Below are positions 24,598-32,237 of a DNA stretch of 64,000 nucleotides, in pieces. Every line of letters begins with the position of its first letter. The first letter of the stretch is position 1. The stretch is from an uncultured Roseovarius sp. GTDB taxonomy: Bacteria; Pseudomonadota; Alphaproteobacteria; Rhodobacterales; Rhodobacteraceae. The stretch lies in the NCBI GenBank assembly GCA_947503145.1, contig CANNCP010000004.1:62001-126000 (forward strand), written 5' to 3'. Both the position numbers and the translations under genes were made by a program. Below the pieces are notes generated by a model. That model searched no databases. It was given only the letters and a program-made list of their open reading frames with translations, and was not told where the DNA came from.

Positions 24598-25494
24598 TCA
24601 GGCGCTGGCAAGCATGCCTTTCTCCTGGGCAAGGCTGCGCATCCGCTTTTGCAGCTTCTCGAATGCGCGCACCTCGATCTGCCGGATGCGCTCTCGGCTC
24701 ACGTCATACTGGCCGCTCAGATCTTCCAGCGTGATGGCCTTGTCGCTCAGGCGACGCTGGGTCAGAACGTCCTTTTCCCGATCGTTGAGCACATCCATCG
24801 CCTCGATCAGCAACTCGCGTCGTGCCTCCAGCTCGTCACGCGCCTCGTAGTCGCCGGCCTGGTCTGCGTCTTGGTCTTCCAGCCAGTCCTGCCATTGCAT
24901 CGTGCCTTCGCCTTCGGAGCCGACGGTGGCATTCAGCGAGGCGTCGCCTCCTGACATGCGCCGGTTCATCGAGATCACCTCGGCCTCGGTCACACCGAGC
25001 TGGGTCGCGATTATCTTGACGTTCTCGGGACGCAGGTCGCCATCTTCCAGTGCGCCAATCTTGGACTTCGCCTTGCGCAGATTGAAGAAGAGCTTCTTTT
25101 GCGCCGATGTCGTCCCCATCTTGACCAGGCTCCACGAGCGCAGAATATATTCCTGGATGCTCGCACGGATCCACCACATCGCATAGGTCGCCAAGCGAAA
25201 GCCCTTTTCAGGGTCAAAGCGTTTCACGGCCTGCATCAGGCCCACATTCGCCTCCGAGATGACTTCGGCCTGCGGCAGGCCGTAACCGCGATACCCCATC
25301 GCAATCTTGGCAGCGAGCCGCAGGTGCGATGTCACCATCCTGTGCGCCGCTTCGGTGTCTTCCTGCTCGACCCAGCGCTTGGCGAGCATATATTCCTCTT
25401 CCGGCTCCAAGAGCGGGAATTTGCGGATTTCCTGCATATAGCGGTTCAGGCCGCCTTCCGGCGTCGGTGCCGGCAGATTTGCATAATTTGCCAT
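24598..25494 (-). CDS. rpoH: RNA polymerase sigma factor RpoH (sigma-32)
   Basis: Heat-shock sigma factor, 298 residues. Region 2 with LRLAAKIAMGYRGYGLP and FRLATYAMWWIRASIQEYILRSW, the RpoH box QKKLFFNLRKAK, and region 4 with a helix-turn-helix (ALTLEDLSGQYDVSRERIRQ type). GGAGGG precedes the ATG. Typical Rhodobacteraceae neighbour rluD lies 172 bases upstream on the same strand. A second rpoH elsewhere is common in this family. Confidence 0.97.
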   Translation of the reverse strand: MANYANLPAPTPEGGLNRYMQEIRKFPLLEPEEEYMLAKRWVEQEDTEAAHRMVTSHLRLAAKIAMGYRGYGLPQAEVISEANVGLMQAVKRFDPEKGFRLATYAMWWIRASIQEYILRSWSLVKMGTTSAQKKLFFNLRKAKSKIGALEDGDLRPENVKIIATQLGVTEAEVISMNRRMSGGDASLNATVGSEGEGTMQWQDWLEDQDADQAGDYEARDELEARRELLIEAMDVLNDREKDVLTQRRLSDKAITLEDLSGQYDVSRERIRQIEVRAFEKLQKRMRSLAQEKGMLASA

Positions 25495-25539
25495 AAAACT
25501 GACCCTCCAAACTCACCCTATGTTTAGGGCGTTAACATA

Positions 25540-25568
25540 CAAATACACATCCACCACTCGAAATTCAA
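25540..25568 (-). promoter_or_regulatory. Candidate sigma-70-type promoter of rpoH
   Basis: On the minus strand TTGAAT (25563-25568), a 17-base spacer, then TATTTG (25540-25545), about 45 bases before the rpoH start. Good spacing, moderate consensus. Confidence 0.4.
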
Positions 25569-25666
25569 GGCGGACATGCTCCGCACCTTAACGCAACATG
25601 AAGGCCGGGAGGGCCGTTTGCGCGAAATGTGTCGGTGTTTCACACAAGCGTGCAGGGCTGTTACCA

Positions 25667-26692
25667 CTACGCCGTCAATGCGGCGACCAATGCGGCCATA
25701 TCCTGCGGCAAAGGCGCGTCGAACTGCATCATCTCACCCGAGACGGGGTGCTTAAAACCCAGATGCGCCGCGTGCAGCGCCTGCCGCTCAAAGCTGCGCG
25801 CCGTCGTCAGCGCCGCCTCCGGCAGGGCCTTGGCCGACAGCTTGCGCCGCCCGCCATAAGTGGGATCACCGATCAGCCCATGCCCCGCATAGGCCATGTG
25901 AACGCGGATTTGATGGGTCCGGCCGGTTTCAAGCCAGCACTCGACCAGAGCCGCCACGGCCGGTGTGCCGAACCGCTCGACAATGCGCACGCGAGTGACG
26001 GCGTGCCGCCCCCCGCTCAGGTACACCGCCTGTTTCTGCCGGTCCGTCCTGTGCCGGGCCAGATGGGTTTCGATCTTCATGATGTTGCCCGGCTCAAAGC
26101 TGACACCGCGCAACCCGTGCAGGCGCGGATCATTGGCGTCGGGCACACTGTGGCAGACGGCCAGATATTGACGCTCCACATCATGTGCCTCGAACTGCGC
26201 CGCCAGCCCGTGATGCGCGCGGTCGGATTTTGCCACCACCAGCAGCCCGCTGGTCTCCTTGTCGATCCGGTGCACGATGCCGGGGCGTTTCGCGCCCCCC
26301 ACCCCGGACAGGTTGCCGCCGAAATGGTGCAGCAGCGCATTCACCAGCGTACCCGAGGGCGTGCCGGGTGCCGGATGCACCACCATGCCGGCCGGTTTAT
26401 CCACCACCACCAGATCGTCGTCCTCATAGACAATATCCAGCGCGATTTTCTCAGACGCGATATGGCTCTCTTCGGCCACAGGCACGGTGATCTGCACCGC
26501 GTCCCCTTCGGCCACACGCGCCTTGGCATCGGTAACGCAGGCGTCGTTCACCATCACCTGCCCCTTTGCGATCAGCCGTGCCAACCGGGTACGCGACAGC
26601 GCCGCGGCCTCTGGCACATCGCGTGCCAGTGCCTTATCAAGGCGCAGCGGCGGGTTTGGCCCGATCTCAAGTTTAAGGGTGACAGACCCCAT
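25667..26692 (-). CDS. rluD: Ribosomal large-subunit pseudouridine synthase, RluA/RluD family
   Basis: 341 residues from the ATG at 26692, set by GAGGAG 8 bases upstream. N-terminal S4 domain (LARLIAKGQVMVNDA), then the synthase domain with the catalytic aspartate motif HRIDKETSGLLVVAK. RluD modifies helix 69 of 23S rRNA; assignment to RluD rather than RluC rests on length and the rpoH neighbourhood. Its start codon overlaps that of the divergent gene at 26691 within CCATGG. Confidence 0.88.
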   Translation of the reverse strand: MGSVTLKLEIGPNPPLRLDKALARDVPEAAALSRTRLARLIAKGQVMVNDACVTDAKARVAEGDAVQITVPVAEESHIASEKIALDIVYEDDDLVVVDKPAGMVVHPAPGTPSGTLVNALLHHFGGNLSGVGGAKRPGIVHRIDKETSGLLVVAKSDRAHHGLAAQFEAHDVERQYLAVCHSVPDANDPRLHGLRGVSFEPGNIMKIETHLARHRTDRQKQAVYLSGGRHAVTRVRIVERFGTPAVAALVECWLETGRTHQIRVHMAYAGHGLIGDPTYGGRRKLSAKALPEAALTTARSFERQALHAAHLGFKHPVSGEMMQFDAPLPQDMAALVAALTA

Positions 26693-26993
26693 GGAAGACA
26701 CTCCTCAGCCCCCGCCGATCGATCCGGGAATGGTCAAATACCTGCGATTGCTGGTCACGATCCTGACCGCGACGATGGTGATCGGGTTCATAGTGATCGT
26801 CGTGCTCTTTGTCACCAAGTTCTCGGATGCTTTCGGCCCGAAACTGCCGGATGTGATCACCTTGCCCGATGGAGCAAAACCGCTGGCCTTCACCCAGGGG
26901 TCGAACTGGTACGCGGTGGTGACCAAGGACGACCAGGTGCTGATCTTTGACCGCAAGACGGGCGTGCTGCGCCAGACGCTGCAAATCGACTGA
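26691..26993 (+). CDS. Small single-span membrane protein (DUF6476-like)
   Basis: 100 residues from MEDTPQPPP, with AAGGGTGA 8 bases upstream. One hydrophobic segment (LLVTILTATMVIGFIVIVVLF) after a short Pro-rich cytoplasmic end, then about 60 residues ending in DDQVLIFDRKTGVLRQTLQI, like a beta-propeller blade end. Conserved small protein of Rhodobacteraceae, family name from memory. Function unknown. Head-to-head with rluD. Confidence 0.8.
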   Translation: MEDTPQPPPIDPGMVKYLRLLVTILTATMVIGFIVIVVLFVTKFSDAFGPKLPDVITLPDGAKPLAFTQGSNWYAVVTKDDQVLIFDRKTGVLRQTLQID

Positions 26994-27052
26994 CTGTCAC
27001 AACCCGAATCGTCGCTGGCGTCGATCATGACGCATAAACCGGCAAGTAATGG

Positions 27053-27129
27053 TGGTACCACCTCCCCGGCTCGAACGGGGGACCTCTTGATCCACAATCA
27101 AGCGCTCTAACCAACTGAGCTAAGGCGGC
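27053..27129 (-). tRNA. tRNA-His (GTG)
   Basis: Full cloverleaf: acceptor GCCGCCT / AGGTGGT, D arm with AGCTCAGTTGGTTAGAGC, anticodon arm CTTGATTGTGGATCAAG with anticodon GTG (27093-27095), T arm CCCCGTTCGAGCCGGGG, and an encoded CCA (27053-27055). The discriminator is A73 (27056) and the base before G1 is T, so neither G-1 nor C73 is encoded. That is the variant form known in one clade of Alphaproteobacteria. Confidence 0.97.
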
Positions 27130-27317
27130 ACTGCGCGACGACTTAGCCGCCACGTGCCCAAAATGCAAGCCTGTTGGCGCGCAATTTCACAGCTTTGTTC
27201 CACCTGATTGCAGCCAAGGGAATGCACCGGTGCGATGCTGGTCCGCCGACAGTGCGAAGGTCGGTGGAATGCGCACGCTGCGCGGCAGCTTTCACGCGAC
27301 CACGGATGCCTTGCACA

Positions 27318-28538
27318 TCAAAACATCAGCTTGACGCCCGTGCCGATCACGAAACCGTTGACATCGTCGCCCCGCGTACCGGCCCCGCCATCACCCACAT
27401 CCTCGTTAAAGTCCACGTAGGAAGCGAAGCCGAACAGGTTGACCTTGACCCCCGCTTGCGTCCCATAACGGGCCGCAGGGTCCGATCCCGGCCGAGGTGG
27501 CTTGGCCGGGCGTTCAGGCTGTCCGGTCAGATAATAGTTGACCGCCAGGGTATAGGCCTTGAGCCGCTCCCTTGATCCCAAACTGGCATTCTCGTTATCG
27601 ACGTTGCGCCCGTGCAGATAGGAAAAGCTATAGCCATAACGCCCTGTCTGATACGAGACGCCCACATTGTAGGCCTCGCCATCCGTCACCCGGTTTGAAC
27701 TACCGTTGCTCTCGGCCCAGCTGCTGCCAATCGTAAAGCCGCCATATCCAATGTTCGCACCCGCGCCCCAGTATTCAGGGTTGGCGTTGGGATCGGCGCG
27801 GTTGTCGGCGCCCCCCCATTTCGCCGACAGACCGACATCCAACCCCCCGAAGTTATTTACGTAATTGGCGCCAACGTCATAGAAATCCTGGCGGTTCGGC
27901 ACCGCGTTCGGTTCTTCGTGAGCATAGCTCAGGCCCAATTGGAACCCTGCGTAACGCGGGGTGAAATAGGTGATCCTACCCTGGGTTTCCTCGCCCATGT
28001 TCGTAACATGGGTACTGCCCAGCGTGCCCCGAATCAGGTCGTCACCCACCCTGCGGTTGTTGTGCACACCCGAGAACTGAATATATGAGCCAAGAGTGCT
28101 GGAACTGATCCCGCCGAAATCGGTCGGCGGACCGTAGCCCATCGGCGCGCCGTAGCTCATATGATTGCCCGGCGTATCCGATTTGCCAATCAGCATCTCG
28201 CCAAAGCTGCCCCTGACATAGACGAACGCCTCGTCAAAATCGGCACCTGCGTTGCGTTCGCCGACATGGCCGTCCAACTCGACATGCGCGCCGATCCTGA
28301 GCCCGTTATCAAGCGTGACCGAAGGCAGGAAATAAAATTCTCCCGAGCCAACCGAATCGATCCCGTCGAAATCGCTGGCCGTGGCGCTGTCATAGGACGC
28401 ATAGCTGATGCTCTGCTCCAGATAGGCCCCAAGCCCGATGTCCCATTCGGCGGCTGCGACGGGCGCGGCCCCCATCAGGATGGTCAGTGACGTGCTGCAG
28501 ATCAGCGCAGTACGCATATTCAGCCGGTCAGTGTACAT
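27318..28538 (-). CDS. Gram-negative porin (Rhodobacter porin-like)
   Basis: 406 residues from the ATG at 28538 (AGGGG upstream); signal peptide TALICSTSLTILMGAAPVAAA. Beta-strand pattern, an acidic constriction-loop-like segment, and a C-terminal aromatic residue (VKLMF). GSFGEMLIGKSDTPGN is typical of Porin_4 family members. Forms general diffusion pores in the outer membrane, probably trimers. Ends in a Phe as barrel proteins need for assembly by Bam. Confidence 0.85.
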   Translation of the reverse strand: MYTDRLNMRTALICSTSLTILMGAAPVAAAEWDIGLGAYLEQSISYASYDSATASDFDGIDSVGSGEFYFLPSVTLDNGLRIGAHVELDGHVGERNAGADFDEAFVYVRGSFGEMLIGKSDTPGNHMSYGAPMGYGPPTDFGGISSSTLGSYIQFSGVHNNRRVGDDLIRGTLGSTHVTNMGEETQGRITYFTPRYAGFQLGLSYAHEEPNAVPNRQDFYDVGANYVNNFGGLDVGLSAKWGGADNRADPNANPEYWGAGANIGYGGFTIGSSWAESNGSSNRVTDGEAYNVGVSYQTGRYGYSFSYLHGRNVDNENASLGSRERLKAYTLAVNYYLTGQPERPAKPPRPGSDPAARYGTQAGVKVNLFGFASYVDFNEDVGDGGAGTRGDDVNGFVIGTGVKLMF

Positions 28539-28781
28539 TCTGTTTTCCCCTGACGCCGCACGGACCTGCCGCGCGTACAAAGCGCTTGGATTGGCCGCAA
28601 GAACCGGATCGAAAACACCCGCGGCACCGCGACGGGCCGGGAACCCAAGACCGCTTGGCATGGCACCATTGCCCGCCCAGTCTAACGCCTCCAAGAAAGC
28701 CGCACAACATCGCTGCAGCCACGCCGCTTGCAAAACCGGGGCGCTCACCCTATGCCCCGCAGACAGATCAAGGAGTGAACC

Positions 28782-28967
28782 ATGGGCATCAATTCCGAAC
28801 GCGACGTCGAGGCGAACCTGCAGATCGGGCCGACAGATCAGGGCATGGTGCGCATTTTCGTGGAATCGCACGGCACCGAGATCCCGATGGATTTCACCCC
28901 CGAAGAGGCAGAAGAAATCGCCACCGAGATCATCGCCGCCGCCAAGAGCGCATCAAAGCGCGGCTGA
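28782..28967 (+). CDS. Small conserved protein (DUF6324-like)
   Basis: 61 residues: MGINSERDVEANLQIGPTD-type start, a short beta region (MVRIFVESHGTEIPMDF) and a helix (PEEAEEIATEIIAAAK). AAGGAG stands upstream. A conserved small cytoplasmic protein in Rhodobacteraceae (family name from memory), function unknown. Divergent from the porin. Confidence 0.75.
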   Translation: MGINSERDVEANLQIGPTDQGMVRIFVESHGTEIPMDFTPEEAEEIATEIIAAAKSASKRG

Positions 28968-29083
28968 TATTCCCGGAACGCGCAGCGCCAGCAACTGGCC
29001 GGACGCAAACGCAGGCCGCGCGGGAGAGGCCTGTGTTTCGCACGTGGTCTGATAATGAATGCAGGGTGAACACATGCACCCCC

Positions 29084-29112
29084 TTGTAGCGGCCCCACGC
29101 GCATCCTAGATT
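29084..29112 (+). promoter_or_regulatory. Candidate promoter of the 29.1 kb RNA
   Basis: TTGTAG (29084-29089), 17-base spacer, TAGATT (29107-29112). The expected start point, 29118-29120, coincides with the first base of the closing stem of the RNA. Confidence 0.45.
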
Positions 29113-29117
29113 GGGCA

Positions 29118-29280
29118 GTGGCGGGTTCTGCCCTTCTCGTGAACGGTTGCATTCCGGTGGCCTTAAGCAATTCCGAGGGAGCTGGCTCTGTCCGGACCCT
29201 GGTTCGGTTACCCGGCGCCCACCTGTACATACAGGTCCTCGGGAATGAGAGAACCAAACGGTTGCGTGCGGGCCCGCCAC
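29118..29280 (+). ncRNA. Candidate structured RNA, possibly 6S RNA (ssrS-like)
   Basis: About 163 bases closed by a perfect 8-bp stem, GTGGCGGG (29118-29125) / CCCGCCAC (29273-29280). Inside are TTCTC / GAGAA, then ATTCCGAGG (29170-29178) / CCTCGGGAAT (29237-29246), and near the apex ACCTGT-ACAT-ACAGGT (29221-29236). The 5' side has a large unpaired stretch of about 31 bases. Length and a rod with a central bubble fit 6S RNA, which binds RNA polymerase and mimics an open promoter. The opposite strand would fold as well; the promoter and the U-rich TTTGCCTTTTT after the stem favour plus. The 6S identity is inference. Confidence 0.45.
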
Positions 29281-29428
29281 TTTGCCTTTTTGCGCTTGGA
29301 GGATATGCCGCCATTTGGCGCATTTCTCCGTCTCAGCAGTCACCGATCCCTGATATCAATCCTCCATGCCCTGCTTGATGCGGGAACGGCAGGCGTAGCC
29401 CTCATGCACGGGTCGAAAGGCCCACACT

Positions 29429-29543
29429 AAAGCGTTCCGTCTTAAACCTGGCTCACGGCTTTTCGCGGAACGCAGCGATACATATGATCGTTGCACGCAT
29501 TCCACCTTGACTGAGTGCCTCAAGTTTAAGGAGGCACGCTTTA
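29429..29543. repeat. 115-base compound palindromic element, family 1 (long form)
   Basis: Second long copy; same length and orientation as 24437-24551 with about ten differences, clustered in the first hairpin arm and the last arm. Lies downstream of the RNA candidate and downstream of the minus-strand gene at 29604. Confidence 0.85.
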
Positions 29544-29603
29544 TTGATGGGTCATACTGATTTTCGACTTGAATTGTGAAATGCCTGCGAGCAGGCCGGT
29601 TTC

Positions 29604-29939
29604 CTACCGCTTGCGGGTAAAGTTCCGGGGACGGCCCGCATCGACGCGTACCGGGATCAACTGCGGCGCCGGCTGCATGATACGCTGGCGATGGCCGCCG
29701 CGCGGTTCATCATCGTCGTCGTCCTTGATGCGCATCACCGCAATGCCGAACTGTACCCCAGCAAAGACGATACCATTGGCGACCCAGAGAACCAGCAGCG
29801 CCAGCCAGCCCTTGTCGGATGTGCTGATCAGGTGCCACAGATTGGCGATATCAAACCACAGCAGCATGCCCACGAACAGCGCGGCAATGCCGAACCCGAT
29901 GGCGACATGCGTAATATATAGGCGGATGAGTTTGGGCAT
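29604..29939 (-). CDS. Small membrane protein of unknown function
   Basis: 111 residues from MPKLIRLYI (AAGGGA upstream). Two hydrophobic segments (HVAIGFGIAALFVGMLLWF and GWLALLVLWVANGIVFAGVQFGIAV), then an acidic run of five Asp and a basic Arg/Pro-rich tail. Both ends probably cytoplasmic. Not recognised beyond a conserved Rhodobacteraceae type. It lies 90 bases downstream of nusB on the same strand and may be read with it. Confidence 0.7.
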   Translation of the reverse strand: MPKLIRLYITHVAIGFGIAALFVGMLLWFDIANLWHLISTSDKGWLALLVLWVANGIVFAGVQFGIAVMRIKDDDDDEPRGGHRQRIMQPAPQLIPVRVDAGRPRNFTRKR

Positions 29940-30029
29940 TTGCGTCCCTTTCGTCGTGCCTTCTACATTTAATATAGCCCATGTGCGCCGCCGCTCAAGG
30001 GGATGCGCGGAGATTGGCCGGCCGCAAGG

Positions 30030-30515
30030 TCAAAATTCTTCTGGCAGAGCCTCGCGCGCCATATGATCAAGCACCGCATTGACGAATTTCGCCTCACGCC
30101 CTTCGGGAAAGAAACTCTTGGCGATATCCACGAACTCGCTGATCACAACGCGGGGGGGCGCGGATTTCGACACCAATTCGGCACCAGCGGCCCGAAAGAG
30201 CGCGCGCAGCGTCGGGTCGATCCGGGCGATGGGCCATTTGGCCACCAGTGCGCGGTCGGTCATCTGGTCGATTTTTGCCTGCCGGTCCACCGCGCCGTCC
30301 AGAATCGCACGAAAGAGGTCGATATCACCATCGATCATCTCTGTGCCTTCATCCACCTCGGCCCCGAACCGATGTTCAAGGAATTCGGCACAGACGCTGT
30401 CCACGCCCTGACCGGAATGCTCCATCTGAAACAGCGCCTGCACGGCATAGAGCCGTGCGGCAGATCGCATCTGTCGTTTCTTGTTGCCAGAGAGGGGCTG
30501 GGGGGAATCGCTCAT
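30030..30515 (-). CDS. nusB: Transcription antitermination factor NusB
   Basis: 161 residues from MSDSPQPLSG. All-helical NusB fold: RSAARLYAVQALFQMEHSG, RIDPTLRALFRAAGAEL, RVVISEFVDIAKSFF and FVNAVLDHMAR are family blocks. Acts with NusE (S10) on boxA of rRNA transcripts. Its ATG overlaps the ribH stop by four bases (ATGA), so it is translationally coupled in ribB-ribH-nusB. Confidence 0.95.
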   Translation of the reverse strand: MSDSPQPLSGNKKRQMRSAARLYAVQALFQMEHSGQGVDSVCAEFLEHRFGAEVDEGTEMIDGDIDLFRAILDGAVDRQAKIDQMTDRALVAKWPIARIDPTLRALFRAAGAELVSKSAPPRVVISEFVDIAKSFFPEGREAKFVNAVLDHMAREALPEEF

Positions 30516-31057
30516 GCAGTGGGGGTATCCCTGGACGTGTCCGCAATCTTCAACTCTTCGGCATCGGGCAGAAAGCCGATGCCCTTGCGCGGCGCGCCCC
30601 ATTTATGGGTCAGCGCCACCAGATGCAAGGCCGCCGCTGCCGCCCCTGCCCCCTTGTTCATGGCCTTGGGATCGGCGCGCACCTCGGCCTGCGCACGATT
30701 TTCGACTGTCAGGATACCATTGCCGATGCAATGCCCCTGAAGACCCAGCAGCGTAATGCCCCGTGCGCTGTCGTTGCAGACGGTCTCGTAATGCGTCGTC
30801 TCGCCCCGAATGACGCAACCCAGCGCCACGTAGCCGTCGAAATTGCTGAATCGGCCCGCGATCACGATGGCGGTGGGCACCTCCAGCGCACCGGGCACTT
30901 CGACAATGTCCCAGGTCCCGCCCGACGCTTCGATTTCGGCCTTGGCCCCGGCGATGAGGTTGTCGGCGATGTCGCGATAAAAGGGTGCGACCACGATCAG
31001 CAGCTTCACAGGCTTGTCGAACGTCGCGCGCGGCAGGCTGTATTCGGTATCGGCCAT
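30512..31057 (-). CDS. ribH: 6,7-dimethyl-8-ribityllumazine synthase
   Basis: Condenses 5-amino-6-ribitylaminouracil with 3,4-dihydroxy-2-butanone 4-phosphate, the penultimate riboflavin step. 181 residues with the expected motifs: VPGALEVPTAI, ALGCVIRGETTHYE (catalytic His region), and GILTVENRAQAEVRA. AAGGAT upstream of ATG. It follows ribB by 4 bases and receives its product directly. Confidence 0.95.
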   Translation of the reverse strand: MADTEYSLPRATFDKPVKLLIVVAPFYRDIADNLIAGAKAEIEASGGTWDIVEVPGALEVPTAIVIAGRFSNFDGYVALGCVIRGETTHYETVCNDSARGITLLGLQGHCIGNGILTVENRAQAEVRADPKAMNKGAGAAAAALHLVALTHKWGAPRKGIGFLPDAEELKIADTSRDTPTA

Positions 31058-31061
31058 TGGT

Positions 31062-32195
31062 CTATCCTTCGCTCAGCGGACGGGTGCCGGTGATCGTGAT
31101 CCCGTAGGCATCAAGCCCCAGATACCGCGTATCAGGGCTGTCGGTCAGCAAAATCAGATCATGCACGCCCATGGTAGACATGATTTGCGCACCAAGTCCG
31201 GTATGCTTGATCGTGCGCGGGCCGTCATTGTCCATCTCACCGGCAAGCTTGGGCCGTGGTTGGCGGAAAAGAAAGATTGCGCCGCGCCCTTCATCGGCGA
31301 TGACCTGCATCGCGCGGGGCAGATTGCCGCCCGGTGCCCCGCCGATTCCCAGCACATCCTCCAGAGCGTTCAGCGCATGGGCACGCGCCAGCACCGGCCC
31401 GCCAGTGGTGATGTCCCCCTTGACCAGCACGACATGTTCCGTACCGCTGATGACGTCGGCAAAGATCCGCATCTCCCAGGCGCCGCCGATATGCGACTGG
31501 ACATTTTCGCGGCGGGTTTCGCGCACCAGATTGTCATGTTTATGCCGATAGGCGATCAGATCGCTGATCGTGCCGATCTTCAGCCCGTGGCGCTTGGCGA
31601 ATTCGACCAGATCGGGCAGCCGTGCCATTGTGCCGTCCTCTTTCATGATCTCGCAGATCACGCCCGACGGGTGCAGCCCGGCAAGCCGCGAAATATCGAC
31701 CGCCGCCTCAGTATGACCCGCGCGCACCAGCACGCCGCCATTGCGCGCCCGCAAGGGAAAGACATGACCCGGCGTGGCAAGCGACGCCATGGTATTCTGA
31801 TCGTTGATCGCGGTGGCAACGGTCAGCGACCGGTCGGCGGCCGAAATGCCGGTGCTCACCCCCTCGCGCGCCTCGATGGACACGGTAAACGGGGTCTCAT
31901 GGCGCGACGAATTGTTGACCGCCATCATCGGCAGGCCCAGATTGTCGATCCGCTCGGCGGTCATTGGCAGACAGATCAGACCGCGCCCGTAGGTCGCCAT
32001 GAAGTTGATCGCCTCGGGCGTGGCAAATTCGGCGGGAATCACCAGATCGCCCTCGTTTTCGCGGTCCTCATGGTCCACCAGGATATACATCCGGCCCGCT
32101 TTCGCCTCGGCGATGATTTCTTCGGTGCTGGATATCGCACGGCTCAGATCGGCCTCGACCGGTCCGGGCGTCTGGAATGGTGTCGTATCTGTCAT
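31062..32195 (-). CDS. ribB: 3,4-dihydroxy-2-butanone 4-phosphate synthase with degenerate GTP cyclohydrolase II domain
   Basis: Converts ribulose 5-phosphate to the four-carbon precursor of lumazine. 377 residues. Residues about 15-215 are an intact RibB domain (DHEDRENEGDL metal and substrate motif, TPGHVFPLRA, GHTEAAVD). The C-terminal 160 residues align with RibA, but the zinc-binding cysteines of RibA are gone (the segment after PVLARAH has none of the three Cys), and so is the RQEGRNIGL arginine motif. GTP cyclohydrolase II activity is therefore not expected; a separate ribA must exist elsewhere. Heads ribB-ribH-nusB. No FMN riboswitch seen upstream. Confidence 0.9.
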   Translation of the reverse strand: MTDTTPFQTPGPVEADLSRAISSTEEIIAEAKAGRMYILVDHEDRENEGDLVIPAEFATPEAINFMATYGRGLICLPMTAERIDNLGLPMMAVNNSSRHETPFTVSIEAREGVSTGISAADRSLTVATAINDQNTMASLATPGHVFPLRARNGGVLVRAGHTEAAVDISRLAGLHPSGVICEIMKEDGTMARLPDLVEFAKRHGLKIGTISDLIAYRHKHDNLVRETRRENVQSHIGGAWEMRIFADVISGTEHVVLVKGDITTGGPVLARAHALNALEDVLGIGGAPGGNLPRAMQVIADEGRGAIFLFRQPRPKLAGEMDNDGPRTIKHTGLGAQIMSTMGVHDLILLTDSPDTRYLGLDAYGITITGTRPLSEG

Positions 32196-32237
32196 GAGGC
32201 CTCTCGCGTTTGCGCCTGCAGATAGCGCAGCGCGCCG

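Larger units (their letters stand above)
28968..29603. other. 636-base gene-free stretch holding a structured RNA candidate and a repeat
   Basis: Contains a promoter and candidate RNA at 29084-29280 and the 115-base repeat at 29429-29543 (listed separately). A hairpin-like ATGCCGCC-ATTT-GGCGCAT lies at 29305-29324. Nothing coding is convincing. Confidence 0.6.

Noticed and set aside
29118-29280. SRP RNA (4.5S) at the structured region
   Set aside because: The invariant GGTCCGGAAGGAAGCAGCC-like loop is absent.
32196-32237. FMN riboswitch before ribB
   Set aside because: The gap to murD is about 40 bases, far too short, and no FMN-aptamer motif is seen.
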